Shown here one piece after another: positions 51,800 through 60,935 of a stretch of DNA of 64,000 bases. The DNA is from Promethearchaeota archaeon. GTDB lineage: Archaea; Asgardarchaeota; Lokiarchaeia; Sigyniarchaeales; SOKP01. The position numbers and the translations under genes were made by a program. The stretch spans positions 1 to 64,000 of the forward strand of contig JAEOTA010000078.1 in assembly GCA_016840085.1 (NCBI GenBank), given 5' to 3'. Every line of letters starts with the position of its first letter. The first letter of the stretch is position 1. The notes under the pieces are model-generated. The model was not told the DNA's origin. It did not search any database and saw nothing but the letters and a program-made list of their open reading frames with translations.

Positions 51800-53323
51800 A
51801 TGAAAGCTATTATAATAGGATCAGGAATCGCAGGTTTAACTGCTGGTGCGTATCTTGTTCGTGAAAAATATGAAGTTATTATTTACGAACATTTCTCTGA
51901 AATAGGAGGAGTTACAGCAACAATACATCAAGATGGATATTCATGGGATATTGGTCCACTTTTACTTGAAGGATTTGCTCCTTATGAAAAGTTTGGTAAA
52001 ATGTTAACCGAGCTTGGAATTTATGAGAAAATTGAAATTATGAAAGAAGACCGTGGTCAATCATTTCCAGATTTTCAAATATGGAGACCACAGAAATATG
52101 AAGGGCCCTATTGGAGGCGAGACTATTTGAAAAAAATCTTTCCTGAAGAAAGTGAAGGATTGGATAGATATTATAAATTCTATGATTATATGATGTCAGT
52201 TGCTTATCTTGGAAACCAACTACCATTTGTCAAAGGAGTAAAAGCTATAGGGATTAAGCTGAAACTCTTATTTAAATTTCTAAAAATTAGAAAATTTAAA
52301 GATTGGAGTGCCTCCCAAATAACTGATTATTTCTTTAAAGACCAAAAATTAAAAGCTGTATATTTAGGAATTTTAGCGGATATGGTTGTAAAACCTAGCG
52401 AATTTTTTGGACTAGGAGTTCCATTTACTAATGTTGAAACTGCTTTTGACAAAAGAATTCCAATAAAATTTAAGGGGGGCAAATTACCAGTATATCATTA
52501 CATAAAGAATGGATGTGGAGAATTAGTTAAGGTATTAGCAGATTTTATTACCGAAAATGGAGGGAAGATTTACACTAATAATAAAGTACAAAAGATAATT
52601 ATTGAAAATAAGAAAGTAAAAGGTGTAGAACTTGAAAATGGAGTTATAGTGGACACTGATTTAATATTAGCCAGTGGAGGAATGTTCAATACATTTTATA
52701 ATTTAGTAGGAAAAGAATATTTATCTGATGATTTTATTAAAAACATTGAAAACAAGAAATTAATGGAATCTGTTTTTATGGTACATTTAGGGATTAATTT
52801 CGATCCCACACCTTCCCAAAGAGCAGCATTATGCTATTATTATCTCACCTATGATATTGAAGGAGCAATTATAAAAATGAGAGAAAGATATTATCATGAA
52901 GGCGCTGAAGGTTTTTTAGTATATATTCCATCAATGCATTCTCCTGATATGGCACCCCCAGGTAAACATGCGGTAACAATTTACACAGTTGGACCACATA
53001 AATTAAAAGAAGGAACATGGGAGGATCGAAGGGACGAATTTGCTGATAAGTTAATTATGGAAGCGGAAAAGATAATTCCAGGGTTATACGAAGGATCAGA
53101 AACTAAAATCATTATGACACCTGATGACTTCAAAAAACGTATTAATGTTATACGCCACAGTTTTGGAGGAACTGCACCTGTTTTAGGGGAAGATAATCCA
53201 CCCCATAAAACACCAATAGAAGGTTTATGGTACATAGGAGCATATAGTGAATCTGGTGGGGGAGTTACGGGCGCAGCAATGGGAGCAAGAGATGTAGTAA
53301 ATAGAATATTAAAAAAAGAGTAA
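51800..53323 (+). CDS. FAD-dependent phytoene-desaturase-like oxidoreductase (CrtI/retinol-saturase type)
   Basis: 507 residues. N-terminal FAD motif G-S-G-I-A-G-L-T-A-G (about 7-16), E-x-x-x-E-I-G-G, and the C-terminal G-L-W-Y-I-G-A-Y-S-E-S-G-G-G-V (about 474-488) of the carotenoid desaturase family. Could act on an isoprenoid lipid or carotenoid C=C bond, for example saturation or isomerisation of archaeal lipid chains; the substrate is not visible. No other carotenoid gene nearby. Starts without SD. Confidence 0.85.
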   Translation: MKAIIIGSGIAGLTAGAYLVREKYEVIIYEHFSEIGGVTATIHQDGYSWDIGPLLLEGFAPYEKFGKMLTELGIYEKIEIMKEDRGQSFPDFQIWRPQKYEGPYWRRDYLKKIFPEESEGLDRYYKFYDYMMSVAYLGNQLPFVKGVKAIGIKLKLLFKFLKIRKFKDWSASQITDYFFKDQKLKAVYLGILADMVVKPSEFFGLGVPFTNVETAFDKRIPIKFKGGKLPVYHYIKNGCGELVKVLADFITENGGKIYTNNKVQKIIIENKKVKGVELENGVIVDTDLILASGGMFNTFYNLVGKEYLSDDFIKNIENKKLMESVFMVHLGINFDPTPSQRAALCYYYLTYDIEGAIIKMRERYYHEGAEGFLVYIPSMHSPDMAPPGKHAVTIYTVGPHKLKEGTWEDRRDEFADKLIMEAEKIIPGLYEGSETKIIMTPDDFKKRINVIRHSFGGTAPVLGEDNPPHKTPIEGLWYIGAYSESGGGVTGAAMGARDVVNRILKKE

Positions 53324-53358
53324 TATTATATTTAAACAGTAGGAATTTAGATTGAGAA

Positions 53359-54762
53359 TTACTGTTTAAATGCTTCAACTTTTTTTTCATGTATCTTTAT
53401 TAAATTTAGACGCATTTCTTCTAAGTTTTTACCATATAATGGGAAAAATTTGAAACTAATCAAGCCGATAAGACTCATTATCGATTGAACAATGAAAAAT
53501 AAGAATTTAATACCAGTTATTGCCATTTCTGTTTGATAAGGAGCATTTCGGACAAACCCAAATAATAATAATGTAGATGTGCCAATTATTGGCCCAAGGC
53601 TTTCTGCTATTTTAATAAAAAATGCATTAGTACCCAAAATCATACCTTCCCTGCGCTTACCATGATTAACTTCGTCATTATCAGTAACTAACATCATTAT
53701 AGGATAATCAAAAAGAATATAACCGTTCAATACTGTACCTATTACAAGAAAAACCCATATCAAAAAGTCTAATCCTGGCAGAAGCAATATCAGAAATGCA
53801 ATTATATTTAATGAAATTTGAATAACACGCCCCCTAATTACTAATTTCTTCATATCATACTTCTGAGATAATTTCTTGTAAATAGCAAATCCAACTAAGG
53901 CTATAAATGTAGTAATGATATAATATAGAAACGAGAGTGTTAAAATATCAACTTCGAATATATAGAAATACGCAAAAACGAAACCTAATGTTAGTGAAAG
54001 ATTTAAGTGGTTAAAGCATCTAAAGAGAGTCATAGTAATGAAAGATTTTGATTTTACAACTTCTTTTAAAGCTTTCCCTAACGGAAGAACCTCTTGATCT
54101 ACATATAATTCAGGTCGTTCTCTAAGGTTTGTCCCAACAAGAAAATAACAAACCCCGCAAATTACAGCGCATACTCCCGCGAATATTTGAAAATAAATCA
54201 ATCCTAAATCATAAATTAAAAAAGCTAAAAGAACAGGAAATGCCCCTATTACTAAAAATATTTGATTAAATAATGCTAATTTATTTCTTTCTTCTAAGTT
54301 TTCTGTCAATTCTGGCAATAATGCCAACCATACTAACCATACAAGCGTGAGAAGCATATCAAAAGCACAAATACTTAATACAAAATGGATAAAAATTAAA
54401 ATTTGATTTGTATAAGTCCAAGGAAACCACATCATAAAAAATACAATTACCCATAGGATTCCTCCCCATTTGATATATATTAACCTTCTGCTGCCCCATC
54501 GTTCAAAGTTTGTCTTATCACTTAATCTGCCGAAATAAAAGTCGTTGAGTGAATTAATAATAGCATAAATAATTAGACCAAGAGAGAAGAAAATTTGGAG
54601 AAGGCCTAAATCATCCCAGAAAAAGTTTATATAAGTTAATCCAAAGATCCCTGATAAGATAGTATTCGGGAGATTTGCTAAAGAATAATATAATCGTTCT
54701 TTTTTTGTTAAATTAAAAGTATCTCCATCCCTAGAAATAATTGTATACTTAGAATCTTCCAT
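53359..54762 (-). CDS. MFS_2/GPH-family sugar-cation symporter-like transporter
   Basis: 467 residues, 12 predicted helices. After helix 2 it has N-D-F-Y-F-G-R-L-S-D-K-T and R-W-G-S-R-R, the GPH (melibiose carrier-like) signature; a central loop carries Y-V-D-Q-E-V. GPH carriers bring in glycosides, pentosides or hexuronides with a cation, though many archaeal members have unknown substrates. It might feed the cytosolic GH3 enzyme or the sulfatase, which is only a guess. Convergent with the CrtI-like gene. Confidence 0.82.
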   Translation of the reverse strand: MEDSKYTIISRDGDTFNLTKKERLYYSLANLPNTILSGIFGLTYINFFWDDLGLLQIFFSLGLIIYAIINSLNDFYFGRLSDKTNFERWGSRRLIYIKWGGILWVIVFFMMWFPWTYTNQILIFIHFVLSICAFDMLLTLVWLVWLALLPELTENLEERNKLALFNQIFLVIGAFPVLLAFLIYDLGLIYFQIFAGVCAVICGVCYFLVGTNLRERPELYVDQEVLPLGKALKEVVKSKSFITMTLFRCFNHLNLSLTLGFVFAYFYIFEVDILTLSFLYYIITTFIALVGFAIYKKLSQKYDMKKLVIRGRVIQISLNIIAFLILLLPGLDFLIWVFLVIGTVLNGYILFDYPIMMLVTDNDEVNHGKRREGMILGTNAFFIKIAESLGPIIGTSTLLLFGFVRNAPYQTEMAITGIKFLFFIVQSIMSLIGLISFKFFPLYGKNLEEMRLNLIKIHEKKVEAFKQ

Positions 54763-54949
54763 ATTGTTTTCAAACTAGATTGAAAGTATTATTACAAATT
54801 TTTTATTACTTTTAAACGTTAATGCTCAAAAGCGATAATAATGTGTGTTTTTATTGAAAGAGATTATTTTAAAGGATGTGTTTGATCCAAATTATAAAAG
54901 AAAAGATCTAAAAAAAAGGAGTTAAAAAGAAAAAAATGCAATTTTTCAT

Positions 54950-55300
54950 TTATTTTATTCTTTTGATGATAAGAAGACCTATAGCTAAGATACAGCCAAT
55001 TATACTCCAGATTATAGCAACCCACAGCCAGACTAATATATTACCCGGGAAGAAAGGATAAAATATCCAAAGAAGTACTAAGATAACTGCCCAAAAAACT
55101 CCAATTATTTTTACATTTTTTTTACTCTCACTCATGAAAAATATTGAACCAATTACTCCACCAATTATGCTCCAGATTATCGCCAACCACATCCAAAAAA
55201 ATATATCACCGGGATAGAAAGGATAGGAAATCCACAAAAATACTAAAATGACTACCCAAATAATTCCAAATATTTTTTTTGTTTTTTCTATATCTGCCAT
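54950..55300 (-). CDS. Four-helix membrane protein made of two tandem repeats
   Basis: 116 residues. Two homologous halves: I-I-W-V-V-I-L-V-F-L-W-I-S-Y-P-F-Y-P-G (about 13-31) and V-F-W-A-V-I-L-V-L-L-W-I-F-Y-P-F-F-P-G (about 68-86), each followed by W-L-A/V-I-I-W-S-I-I-G. Each half spans the membrane twice. Start M-A-D-I-E-K at 55300, with GGTG upstream; a TTG at 55315 is less likely. Function unknown. Confidence 0.7.
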   Translation of the reverse strand: MADIEKTKKIFGIIWVVILVFLWISYPFYPGDIFFWMWLAIIWSIIGGVIGSIFFMSESKKNVKIIGVFWAVILVLLWIFYPFFPGNILVWLWVAIIWSIIGCILAIGLLIIKRIK

Positions 55301-55377
55301 TTTATCTAGCACCAAATTATTATTATTATATTAAATTTCTAAATATTTAAAATTGATATTTTTAAGTTGATTAATTA

Positions 55378-56151
55378 TTAAAGTATTCTATCATCCAAAA
55401 TTACTTCTACTAATTTATGGACTGATAATAAACTAAGTGAATTTTCAGGGATATCGATTAGAGGTAAACCTTTTGAATCAAATTCAACAATATTATCATC
55501 CTCTGGAATTCTTGCTAGGAGGGGTAAATTAAGTTCTTCAAGTTTTTTAATTATAGAATCAACATTTCCTTTAACTTTATTTAGGATAACTCCTAATTTT
55601 TTATAGTTAGTAAACTTCTTAGCACTTTTACGTATGCTATTCGCAGTCTCTATACTTCTAATTGAAATATCTGAAACAATTAATAGAATATCGACTGATT
55701 TTATAACCATTCGGTTGATTTGTTCCAGACCAGCCTCACAATCTATTAAAATTAAATCAAAATCTTTAGAGATTGACTCAATTACCTTTCGTAAAAGAGC
55801 ATTTGAGGGACAAAAGCAACCAGGCCCTTCTGGCTGCCCAATAGAAAACAGACTAAAATCTTTACTTTCAGCAAGGGCATTATAAACTTCAAAATCAATG
55901 TTTCTTGCTAAATCTTGAACAGATTTTTTCTTTGTCAAGGTTTTATCTATAACTTCGGTTCTAATATTTTCAAGACTTCTTGTTGGAATAAGATTAACCA
56001 TATAACTCAAGTGTGGATGCGTAGGATCAGCATCAATTAAAAGCATTTTATAATTATATTTTCCCATAATGCTTTTTGCTAGTAGGGTTGTAATAACCGT
56101 TTTGCCAGATCCTCCTTTTCCAACAACTGCAATAACAATTCTATTTTCCAA
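55378..56151 (-). CDS. CooC/MinD-type ATPase (CODH/ACS nickel or maturation factor-like)
   Basis: 257-residue SIMIBI ATPase with the deviant P-loop G-K-G-G-S-G-K-T (residues 11-18), L-I-D-A-D-P-T-H-P (about 38-46), and V-S-D-I-S near 150. A C-x-C-P motif (C-F-C-P) sits near 116-119, as in CooC proteins that bind nickel or Fe-S. CooC helps insert nickel into CO dehydrogenase/acetyl-CoA synthase. It overlaps by 11 bases the gene at 56141, a small acetyl-CoA-synthase-like protein, which supports a joint role. Start is TTG. Confidence 0.85.
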   Translation of the reverse strand: MENRIVIAVVGKGGSGKTVITTLLAKSIMGKYNYKMLLIDADPTHPHLSYMVNLIPTRSLENIRTEVIDKTLTKKKSVQDLARNIDFEVYNALAESKDFSLFSIGQPEGPGCFCPSNALLRKVIESISKDFDLILIDCEAGLEQINRMVIKSVDILLIVSDISIRSIETANSIRKSAKKFTNYKKLGVILNKVKGNVDSIIKKLEELNLPLLARIPEDDNIVEFDSKGLPLIDIPENSLSLLSVHKLVEVILDDRIL

Positions 56152-56932
56152 TTTTTTCTCTCTCTACTAAAACTTGTTTAATATCATAACATTCTTCTTG
56201 ATAAGGACATATTTCACATCCCCAATCATAGTCACAATCGATTCTTTTTTTCCAATCTTCGATTTTTTTTAACCATTTTTCATTTATTGATGTAGTAATT
56301 TCAGATGTAATTTTGATAGACTCATCTATTAACTCTGGATAAGAATTGATAAAAAAAATCTCCATTAATTCAATTAAACTCTTAAATTTCTCCTTGTATA
56401 AATGAAAAACAGCATTTCCTAAAAATTCAAAAGTAAAATTCTTGATAACATGCTCACTTATTCTACACCAAAATTTTCTGGGAATGGTTCTTATCATAAA
56501 ACCATCTATTCCATTAGAAATGAAATTAAATTGCTTGAGGGAATCCCAGTTATTTTCATTGATATTCTCACCACCTATAAGAATTATCATCCCAAAATCG
56601 ATTGTGCGATCAGAAATATCTTTAATTTCAGGCCCGATTAATGTTATCCTATCTTTTTTTATATATTTACTAAAATCAGAATTAGAGAAGGGATAAACTA
56701 AAGAAAAAGATTTCTTTTTAAAGCCACCTAGTTCAAGCTTAGTTTCCTCTTGAAGTATTATATCTTTATAGTTATCTAGTCTAACTTGAATATGTAATTC
56801 TTCAAAATAATCTAATGGGCTGGATTTTCTTTCATAAATAAATAAAGATTTTCCTTTTTTAGACTCTGAGGTAATTAATTTCCTTAAATTATTAAGAACT
56901 TCCTTAAATACTTCAATTCTCATATAAGTCAT
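56141..56932 (-). CDS. Small acetyl-CoA synthase beta (CdhC/AcsB)-like protein
   Basis: 263 residues. The stretch L-E-L-G-G (about 67), I-T-L-I-G-P-E-I-K-D-I (about 97-107), F-G-M-I-I-L-I-G-G (about 114-122), W-C-R-I-S-E-H-V-I-K-N-F (about 155-166) and F-L-G-N-A-V-F-H-L-Y follows the middle of AcsB/CdhC. The C-terminus has C-D-Y-D-W-G-C-E-I-C and P-Y-Q-E-E-C, like the C-x2-C part of the A-cluster site, but the C-x8-C-x9-C spacing and the later C-x-C nickel motif are absent. It therefore cannot hold a normal A-cluster. It sits with a CooC-like ATPase and an HdrD/GlcD pair; role unknown. Confidence 0.7.
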   Translation of the reverse strand: MTYMRIEVFKEVLNNLRKLITSESKKGKSLFIYERKSSPLDYFEELHIQVRLDNYKDIILQEETKLELGGFKKKSFSLVYPFSNSDFSKYIKKDRITLIGPEIKDISDRTIDFGMIILIGGENINENNWDSLKQFNFISNGIDGFMIRTIPRKFWCRISEHVIKNFTFEFLGNAVFHLYKEKFKSLIELMEIFFINSYPELIDESIKITSEITTSINEKWLKKIEDWKKRIDCDYDWGCEICPYQEECYDIKQVLVEREKIGK

Positions 56933-56976
56933 ATTTCTTACTGTAAAAACTATAATTAGAAAAGATAAAATATAAT

Positions 56977-58227
56977 TTACTTTTTTATTACTTTATTTAC
57001 TAACTCGGAAAGATCGAATGTTTGGATCTCATTGTTATCAATATTAGTTTTGAATTGATTTAAACAGAAGGGACAACACGATACGATCGCACTTGTTTCT
57101 GTTTCCTTTGCTTCTTTAATTCTTTCATTTGCCGCAAAACCAGATAAGTCCTTGAATGCTGATCTCACACCGCCACCTGAACCACAGCACCACGCATTAT
57201 GTCTATTTCTTGGCATTTCTATTAATTCGATTCCAGGTATTTTTTGTAATACTTCTCTTGGTTGTTCGTAAATTCCCATATGACGCCCTATATGACAAGG
57301 ATCATGATAGGTTATTTTCATATTAATTCCATTAGTAAACTCGATTTCTCCATCATTTATTTTTTGTAGTAAAAATTCAGGTAAGTGAAGAACTTCGATT
57401 CCATGATCAATTCCAAACTTTTTAGGGTATGTCTCTTTTAGGGTTCGGTAACACCCAGCACATGAAGTGATAATTTTTTCAATTCCTTCATTTTTAAAGA
57501 TCTCTACATTAGTTTCGGCAATTTTTTTTGCCTTTTCTGTTTGCCCTGTCATATATACTGGAGATCCACAACAACGTTCATCATTAAGTATTTTAAAATC
57601 AACTTGAAGTGAATTCAATATTTCAGATGTAGCTTTAGCTATATTTTGCTCTCTATAACTGGTTGTGCAACCAACAAAATAAGCTAATTTTGCATTTTGA
57701 GTTTGTTTAATATCTGATGTTATCCAGTTTGTGCGCTCATTATGTTTTTCCATATAAGGATTATATTCTAATGCAACATGCTCAGAATATCTCTTTTGTT
57801 CTGGCATAGGTCCAAAACCTTTTTGAACAGCTTGTTCTCTCATTGCCATCAACCATTCTCCAGCAAAATAGTGAATTTCAGGGATCTGACATTGTTGAAT
57901 ACATGCTAAGCATACCGAACATTGATAAAATATATTTGCTAAGTTTTCAGTCCATTTAAGGCGATCAGACATAATAGCCCATGTAAGGAGATTCTTACCC
58001 CCAAGATAATACGCTTCAAAATTTCCAAAATCTCCTGAAGGACATATACGAGGCCAACCATTTTCATGATACGCGGTTCTACATGTGCCACATTTCCCAC
58101 ATTGGTATAACAATTCCTGATAATATTCTAAATCTTTATTCCTATCGAGTATTTGCTGATCGGGGATATGTGTTAATTTAGATATTCCTTTATCCTTTAG
58201 ATAGATATTACTTTTTTCCTCTGACAT
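56977..58227 (-). CDS. HdrD/GlpC-like Fe-S and CCG-domain oxidoreductase subunit
   Basis: 416 residues. Two cluster motifs: C-G-K-C-G-T-C with a later C-P (about 46-65) and C-S-V-C-L-A-C-I-Q-Q-C (about 105). Two CCG domains follow: E-R-C-C-G-S-P (about 220) with D-P-C-H-I-G-R-H (about 310) and W-C-C-G-S-G-G-G (about 345). Such subunits pass electrons between a flavoprotein and a quinone, ferredoxin or disulfide. ATG 58227 follows GAGGGGATT and starts one base after the FAD-oxidase stop, so the two are one enzyme. Confidence 0.88.
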   Translation of the reverse strand: MSEEKSNIYLKDKGISKLTHIPDQQILDRNKDLEYYQELLYQCGKCGTCRTAYHENGWPRICPSGDFGNFEAYYLGGKNLLTWAIMSDRLKWTENLANIFYQCSVCLACIQQCQIPEIHYFAGEWLMAMREQAVQKGFGPMPEQKRYSEHVALEYNPYMEKHNERTNWITSDIKQTQNAKLAYFVGCTTSYREQNIAKATSEILNSLQVDFKILNDERCCGSPVYMTGQTEKAKKIAETNVEIFKNEGIEKIITSCAGCYRTLKETYPKKFGIDHGIEVLHLPEFLLQKINDGEIEFTNGINMKITYHDPCHIGRHMGIYEQPREVLQKIPGIELIEMPRNRHNAWCCGSGGGVRSAFKDLSGFAANERIKEAKETETSAIVSCCPFCLNQFKTNIDNNEIQTFDLSELVNKVIKK

Positions 58228-58228
58228 A

Positions 58229-59704
58229 TTAATCCCCCTCAATTCCTTGTCCTGGATTCATTATATTATTAGGATCCAGTAGTTTTTTTATTTTTTTAAT
58301 TAAATCCGTTGTAGCTGGTAAGGTTTTGCTTTTATGATGTTCCACGACCCACATAGGTGGTTTATACATTATAACACCATCCAATTCATGAACATCATCA
58401 AAAATTTCTTTCAAAATTATTCTTGCTTTTTCTATATCTTCTGGATCGTTTTTATTAAAGCATAAATTTGCCCGAGCAACGCAATAATGACCGCCAAACA
58501 TAATTCTACTATAAAATTGAGGTGGTTTATTATATTTAAGAGTTATTTCTCTTGCAATATTATAATACCTTGCGATATCACTTGTTGAGCAATAGGAACC
58601 TATCCATTCACCACCACCACCACGAGAAAAGTTCCAACAACCCCATGCTTGAACAGGTGTGTATCCTCCATAACCAGGAAAGATATCTAAGAAAACGCCT
58701 CTCATATCACTTGGGAAAGAATCTAAAAAATCCTTTGCAGTAGTGGGTTCAATACCAAATTCATTACATATAGTCTTTATTGCATTGCATTGTGCTTTAT
58801 GTTGGTCTTCAGTATAAGCTTGAGTTGTTACTACACCTACAAAATCCGGTAAGCCAAGTTCCACTGGATCCTTTGCAACATTTTTCTCATCAAACCCTTG
58901 AATTGCCTGACACCACCCCATGTTTACAAATACGATATCGACGATCCCTAATCCTGCTTTCGAAAGTTTTAGCAACACAGGAACTCCTTGATCAACAGTT
59001 TGAGCCAAAATTGCAAAATCTTCTCTATATGGTAATTTTGGCCATAATTTTACGGCTGCTTTAGTTACAATTCCAGTGGTACCCTCCCATCCAATAAACA
59101 AGCCTGCTAGATCTGGTAATGGTTGTCGACCATACCATTTATTTGAAATGCTACAAGATCCTACTCTAACTAATTCTCCAGAACCTAACACAGCTTCTAA
59201 ACCATTGAGAAATTCTGCTCCGGTACCCCCTATCATCCCAAGATCAAACATTCCATAACATAAACATGAAGGAACTACACCAGTGCCTGGAGGTGAAAAA
59301 GTTATTCCTGCTCTAAAATTAGGATGATGTTTATCAAGATATCCTTTTAAATCTGCCCATGTTGTTCCTCCTTCGATTACAGCATACATATCATCTTCAT
59401 TTACTTCAAGCACGCGATTCATACGTCGTAAATCTATAACAATCCCTCCTTTTCTAGGTGTAGCAATTGAACCAAAGTTTATTCCTGAAACCCACGGAAC
59501 AACAGGAATTTTATATTTATTTGCTATTTTTATAATTTCTTGAACTTCTTCAGCTTTTTCTGGCATAATGGCAATATCACATTGTCCTTCCGGCTCTGCT
59601 GTTATAAAATCATAATGATATAAAAATTGTATTTCTGGTTCATCAGATACATTTCGATCTCCAACAACTTTTCCTAGTTCGGACACAACTTTATTATTAT
59701 TCAT
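58229..59704 (-). CDS. FAD-linked oxidase (GlcD/VAO family)
   Basis: 491 residues. FAD-binding PCMH part: P-V-V-P-W-V-S-G-I-N-F-G (about 70-81), G-I-V-I-D-L-R-R-M-N (about 90-99), E-G-G-T-T-W (about 111-116), G-M-I-G-G-T-G-A-E-F (about 157-166). The C-terminal domain has H-Y-C-V-A-R-A-N and N-P-G-Q-G. Oxidises a 2-hydroxy acid or similar compound and passes electrons to the adjacent Fe-S subunit. The large ‘cap’ between about 220 and 420 is what decides substrate and is not recognisable to me. Confidence 0.88.
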   Translation of the reverse strand: MNNNKVVSELGKVVGDRNVSDEPEIQFLYHYDFITAEPEGQCDIAIMPEKAEEVQEIIKIANKYKIPVVPWVSGINFGSIATPRKGGIVIDLRRMNRVLEVNEDDMYAVIEGGTTWADLKGYLDKHHPNFRAGITFSPPGTGVVPSCLCYGMFDLGMIGGTGAEFLNGLEAVLGSGELVRVGSCSISNKWYGRQPLPDLAGLFIGWEGTTGIVTKAAVKLWPKLPYREDFAILAQTVDQGVPVLLKLSKAGLGIVDIVFVNMGWCQAIQGFDEKNVAKDPVELGLPDFVGVVTTQAYTEDQHKAQCNAIKTICNEFGIEPTTAKDFLDSFPSDMRGVFLDIFPGYGGYTPVQAWGCWNFSRGGGGEWIGSYCSTSDIARYYNIAREITLKYNKPPQFYSRIMFGGHYCVARANLCFNKNDPEDIEKARIILKEIFDDVHELDGVIMYKPPMWVVEHHKSKTLPATTDLIKKIKKLLDPNNIMNPGQGIEGD

Positions 59705-59850
59705 TATATTATCACATACTCAAATATGATATTTTGAATTCTTAATATTAAGTTTATTAGATGATTGAAATTAAATAACTTTCATCTTTTAGCCTTTATA
59801 AAAAAAAATAAAAACTCTGTAGATTTATTCAAATAAAGGTGATATAGTAA

Positions 59851-60882
59851 ATGATAGAAACTAATATAACAAAGATCTTTGGATTAAAACATCCTATTTT
59901 TAGTGCTCCTATGGGACCTTTTTTCACACGCGAATTGGCTCTTGCCGTTAGCGAAGCTGGTGGCTTGGGTGTGTTATCAAATGTAAATATAATTGGGACG
60001 GATCCTGTCGAAGAACACAAAGCAAGCTTAGAATATATGGTTGAACATACTGATAAACCATTCGGACTCAATATCCTTACATCCCGTAATAATCGAGGGG
60101 TAAGACAAATGGTTAGACAATTGCCCAAAATAGTCTTGAATAATCCAAAAATGAGGGATCAATGTAAATATTGGCTAACTTCTGCTGGATCTTCAAAAAT
60201 ACTTCCAGAATCTAAATCCTTCCAAGAATTACGCGAAAATTCAGAAGTAAAACACTTTCATGTGGCACCAGCCGTTTGGTTAGCCCAAAAATGCATAGAT
60301 GCTAAAGTAGACGGATTAGTCTGTACTGGTACTGAAGGAGGAGGTCATCAATCTTATGAAAAGGTTTCAACGCTTGTATTACTTCAACAACTTAATAAAA
60401 CATTTCCTGACTTACCCAAGATAGCATGTGGAGGCTTTGCTACGGGTGAGGGTTTAGTAGCAGCTTTATCGTTAGGAGCGGGAGCAATAGCCATGGGTTC
60501 GCGATTTATTGCCTCCAAGCAAAGTGAATTTCATGACAAATATAAATCGTTAGTACCTCCAGGTAAACCACAGGATACGAGCCTTTACACGGGAGCATTT
60601 GGTCCTATTCGTTTATACAAAAATAAGTATGCTTTATCACATCCGGCACCCAGTAGTAAAGAGGAGATGATAACTTATGAACAATCTATTACTCCCGAGC
60701 AAAGGGTACATGACTTAGGAGCTTACGATAGGGTATATGAAGGTGATATCGAGACTGGAGCTGTATTGCTTGGTCAATCAATTGGTATTATTGACAGTAT
60801 TGATGATGTCAATGATATTATTGAAACAATAATAAAACAAGCAGAAATCATAATCAAAAAGAATTATACTATGATAAAATAA
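59851..60882 (+). CDS. Nitronate monooxygenase/FabK-like flavoprotein (NPD family)
   Basis: 343-residue FMN TIM barrel. Motifs: F-S-A-P-M-G-P-F (about 17-24), S-E-A-G-G-L-G-V-L-S (about 37-46), G-T-E-G-G-G-H (about 160-166) and A-C-G-G-F-A-T-G-E-G (about 191-200), A-M-G-S-R-F. In anaerobes this family often reduces enoyl-thioesters rather than oxidising nitronates. GGTGATATAG precedes the ATG. Divergent from the GlcD-like gene. Confidence 0.88.
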   Translation: MIETNITKIFGLKHPIFSAPMGPFFTRELALAVSEAGGLGVLSNVNIIGTDPVEEHKASLEYMVEHTDKPFGLNILTSRNNRGVRQMVRQLPKIVLNNPKMRDQCKYWLTSAGSSKILPESKSFQELRENSEVKHFHVAPAVWLAQKCIDAKVDGLVCTGTEGGGHQSYEKVSTLVLLQQLNKTFPDLPKIACGGFATGEGLVAALSLGAGAIAMGSRFIASKQSEFHDKYKSLVPPGKPQDTSLYTGAFGPIRLYKNKYALSHPAPSSKEEMITYEQSITPEQRVHDLGAYDRVYEGDIETGAVLLGQSIGIIDSIDDVNDIIETIIKQAEIIIKKNYTMIK

Positions 60883-60935
60883 GAAATAAATTACACTTTT
60901 AATTAACTATTTATTTTTTTACTCTCTTCTATATT

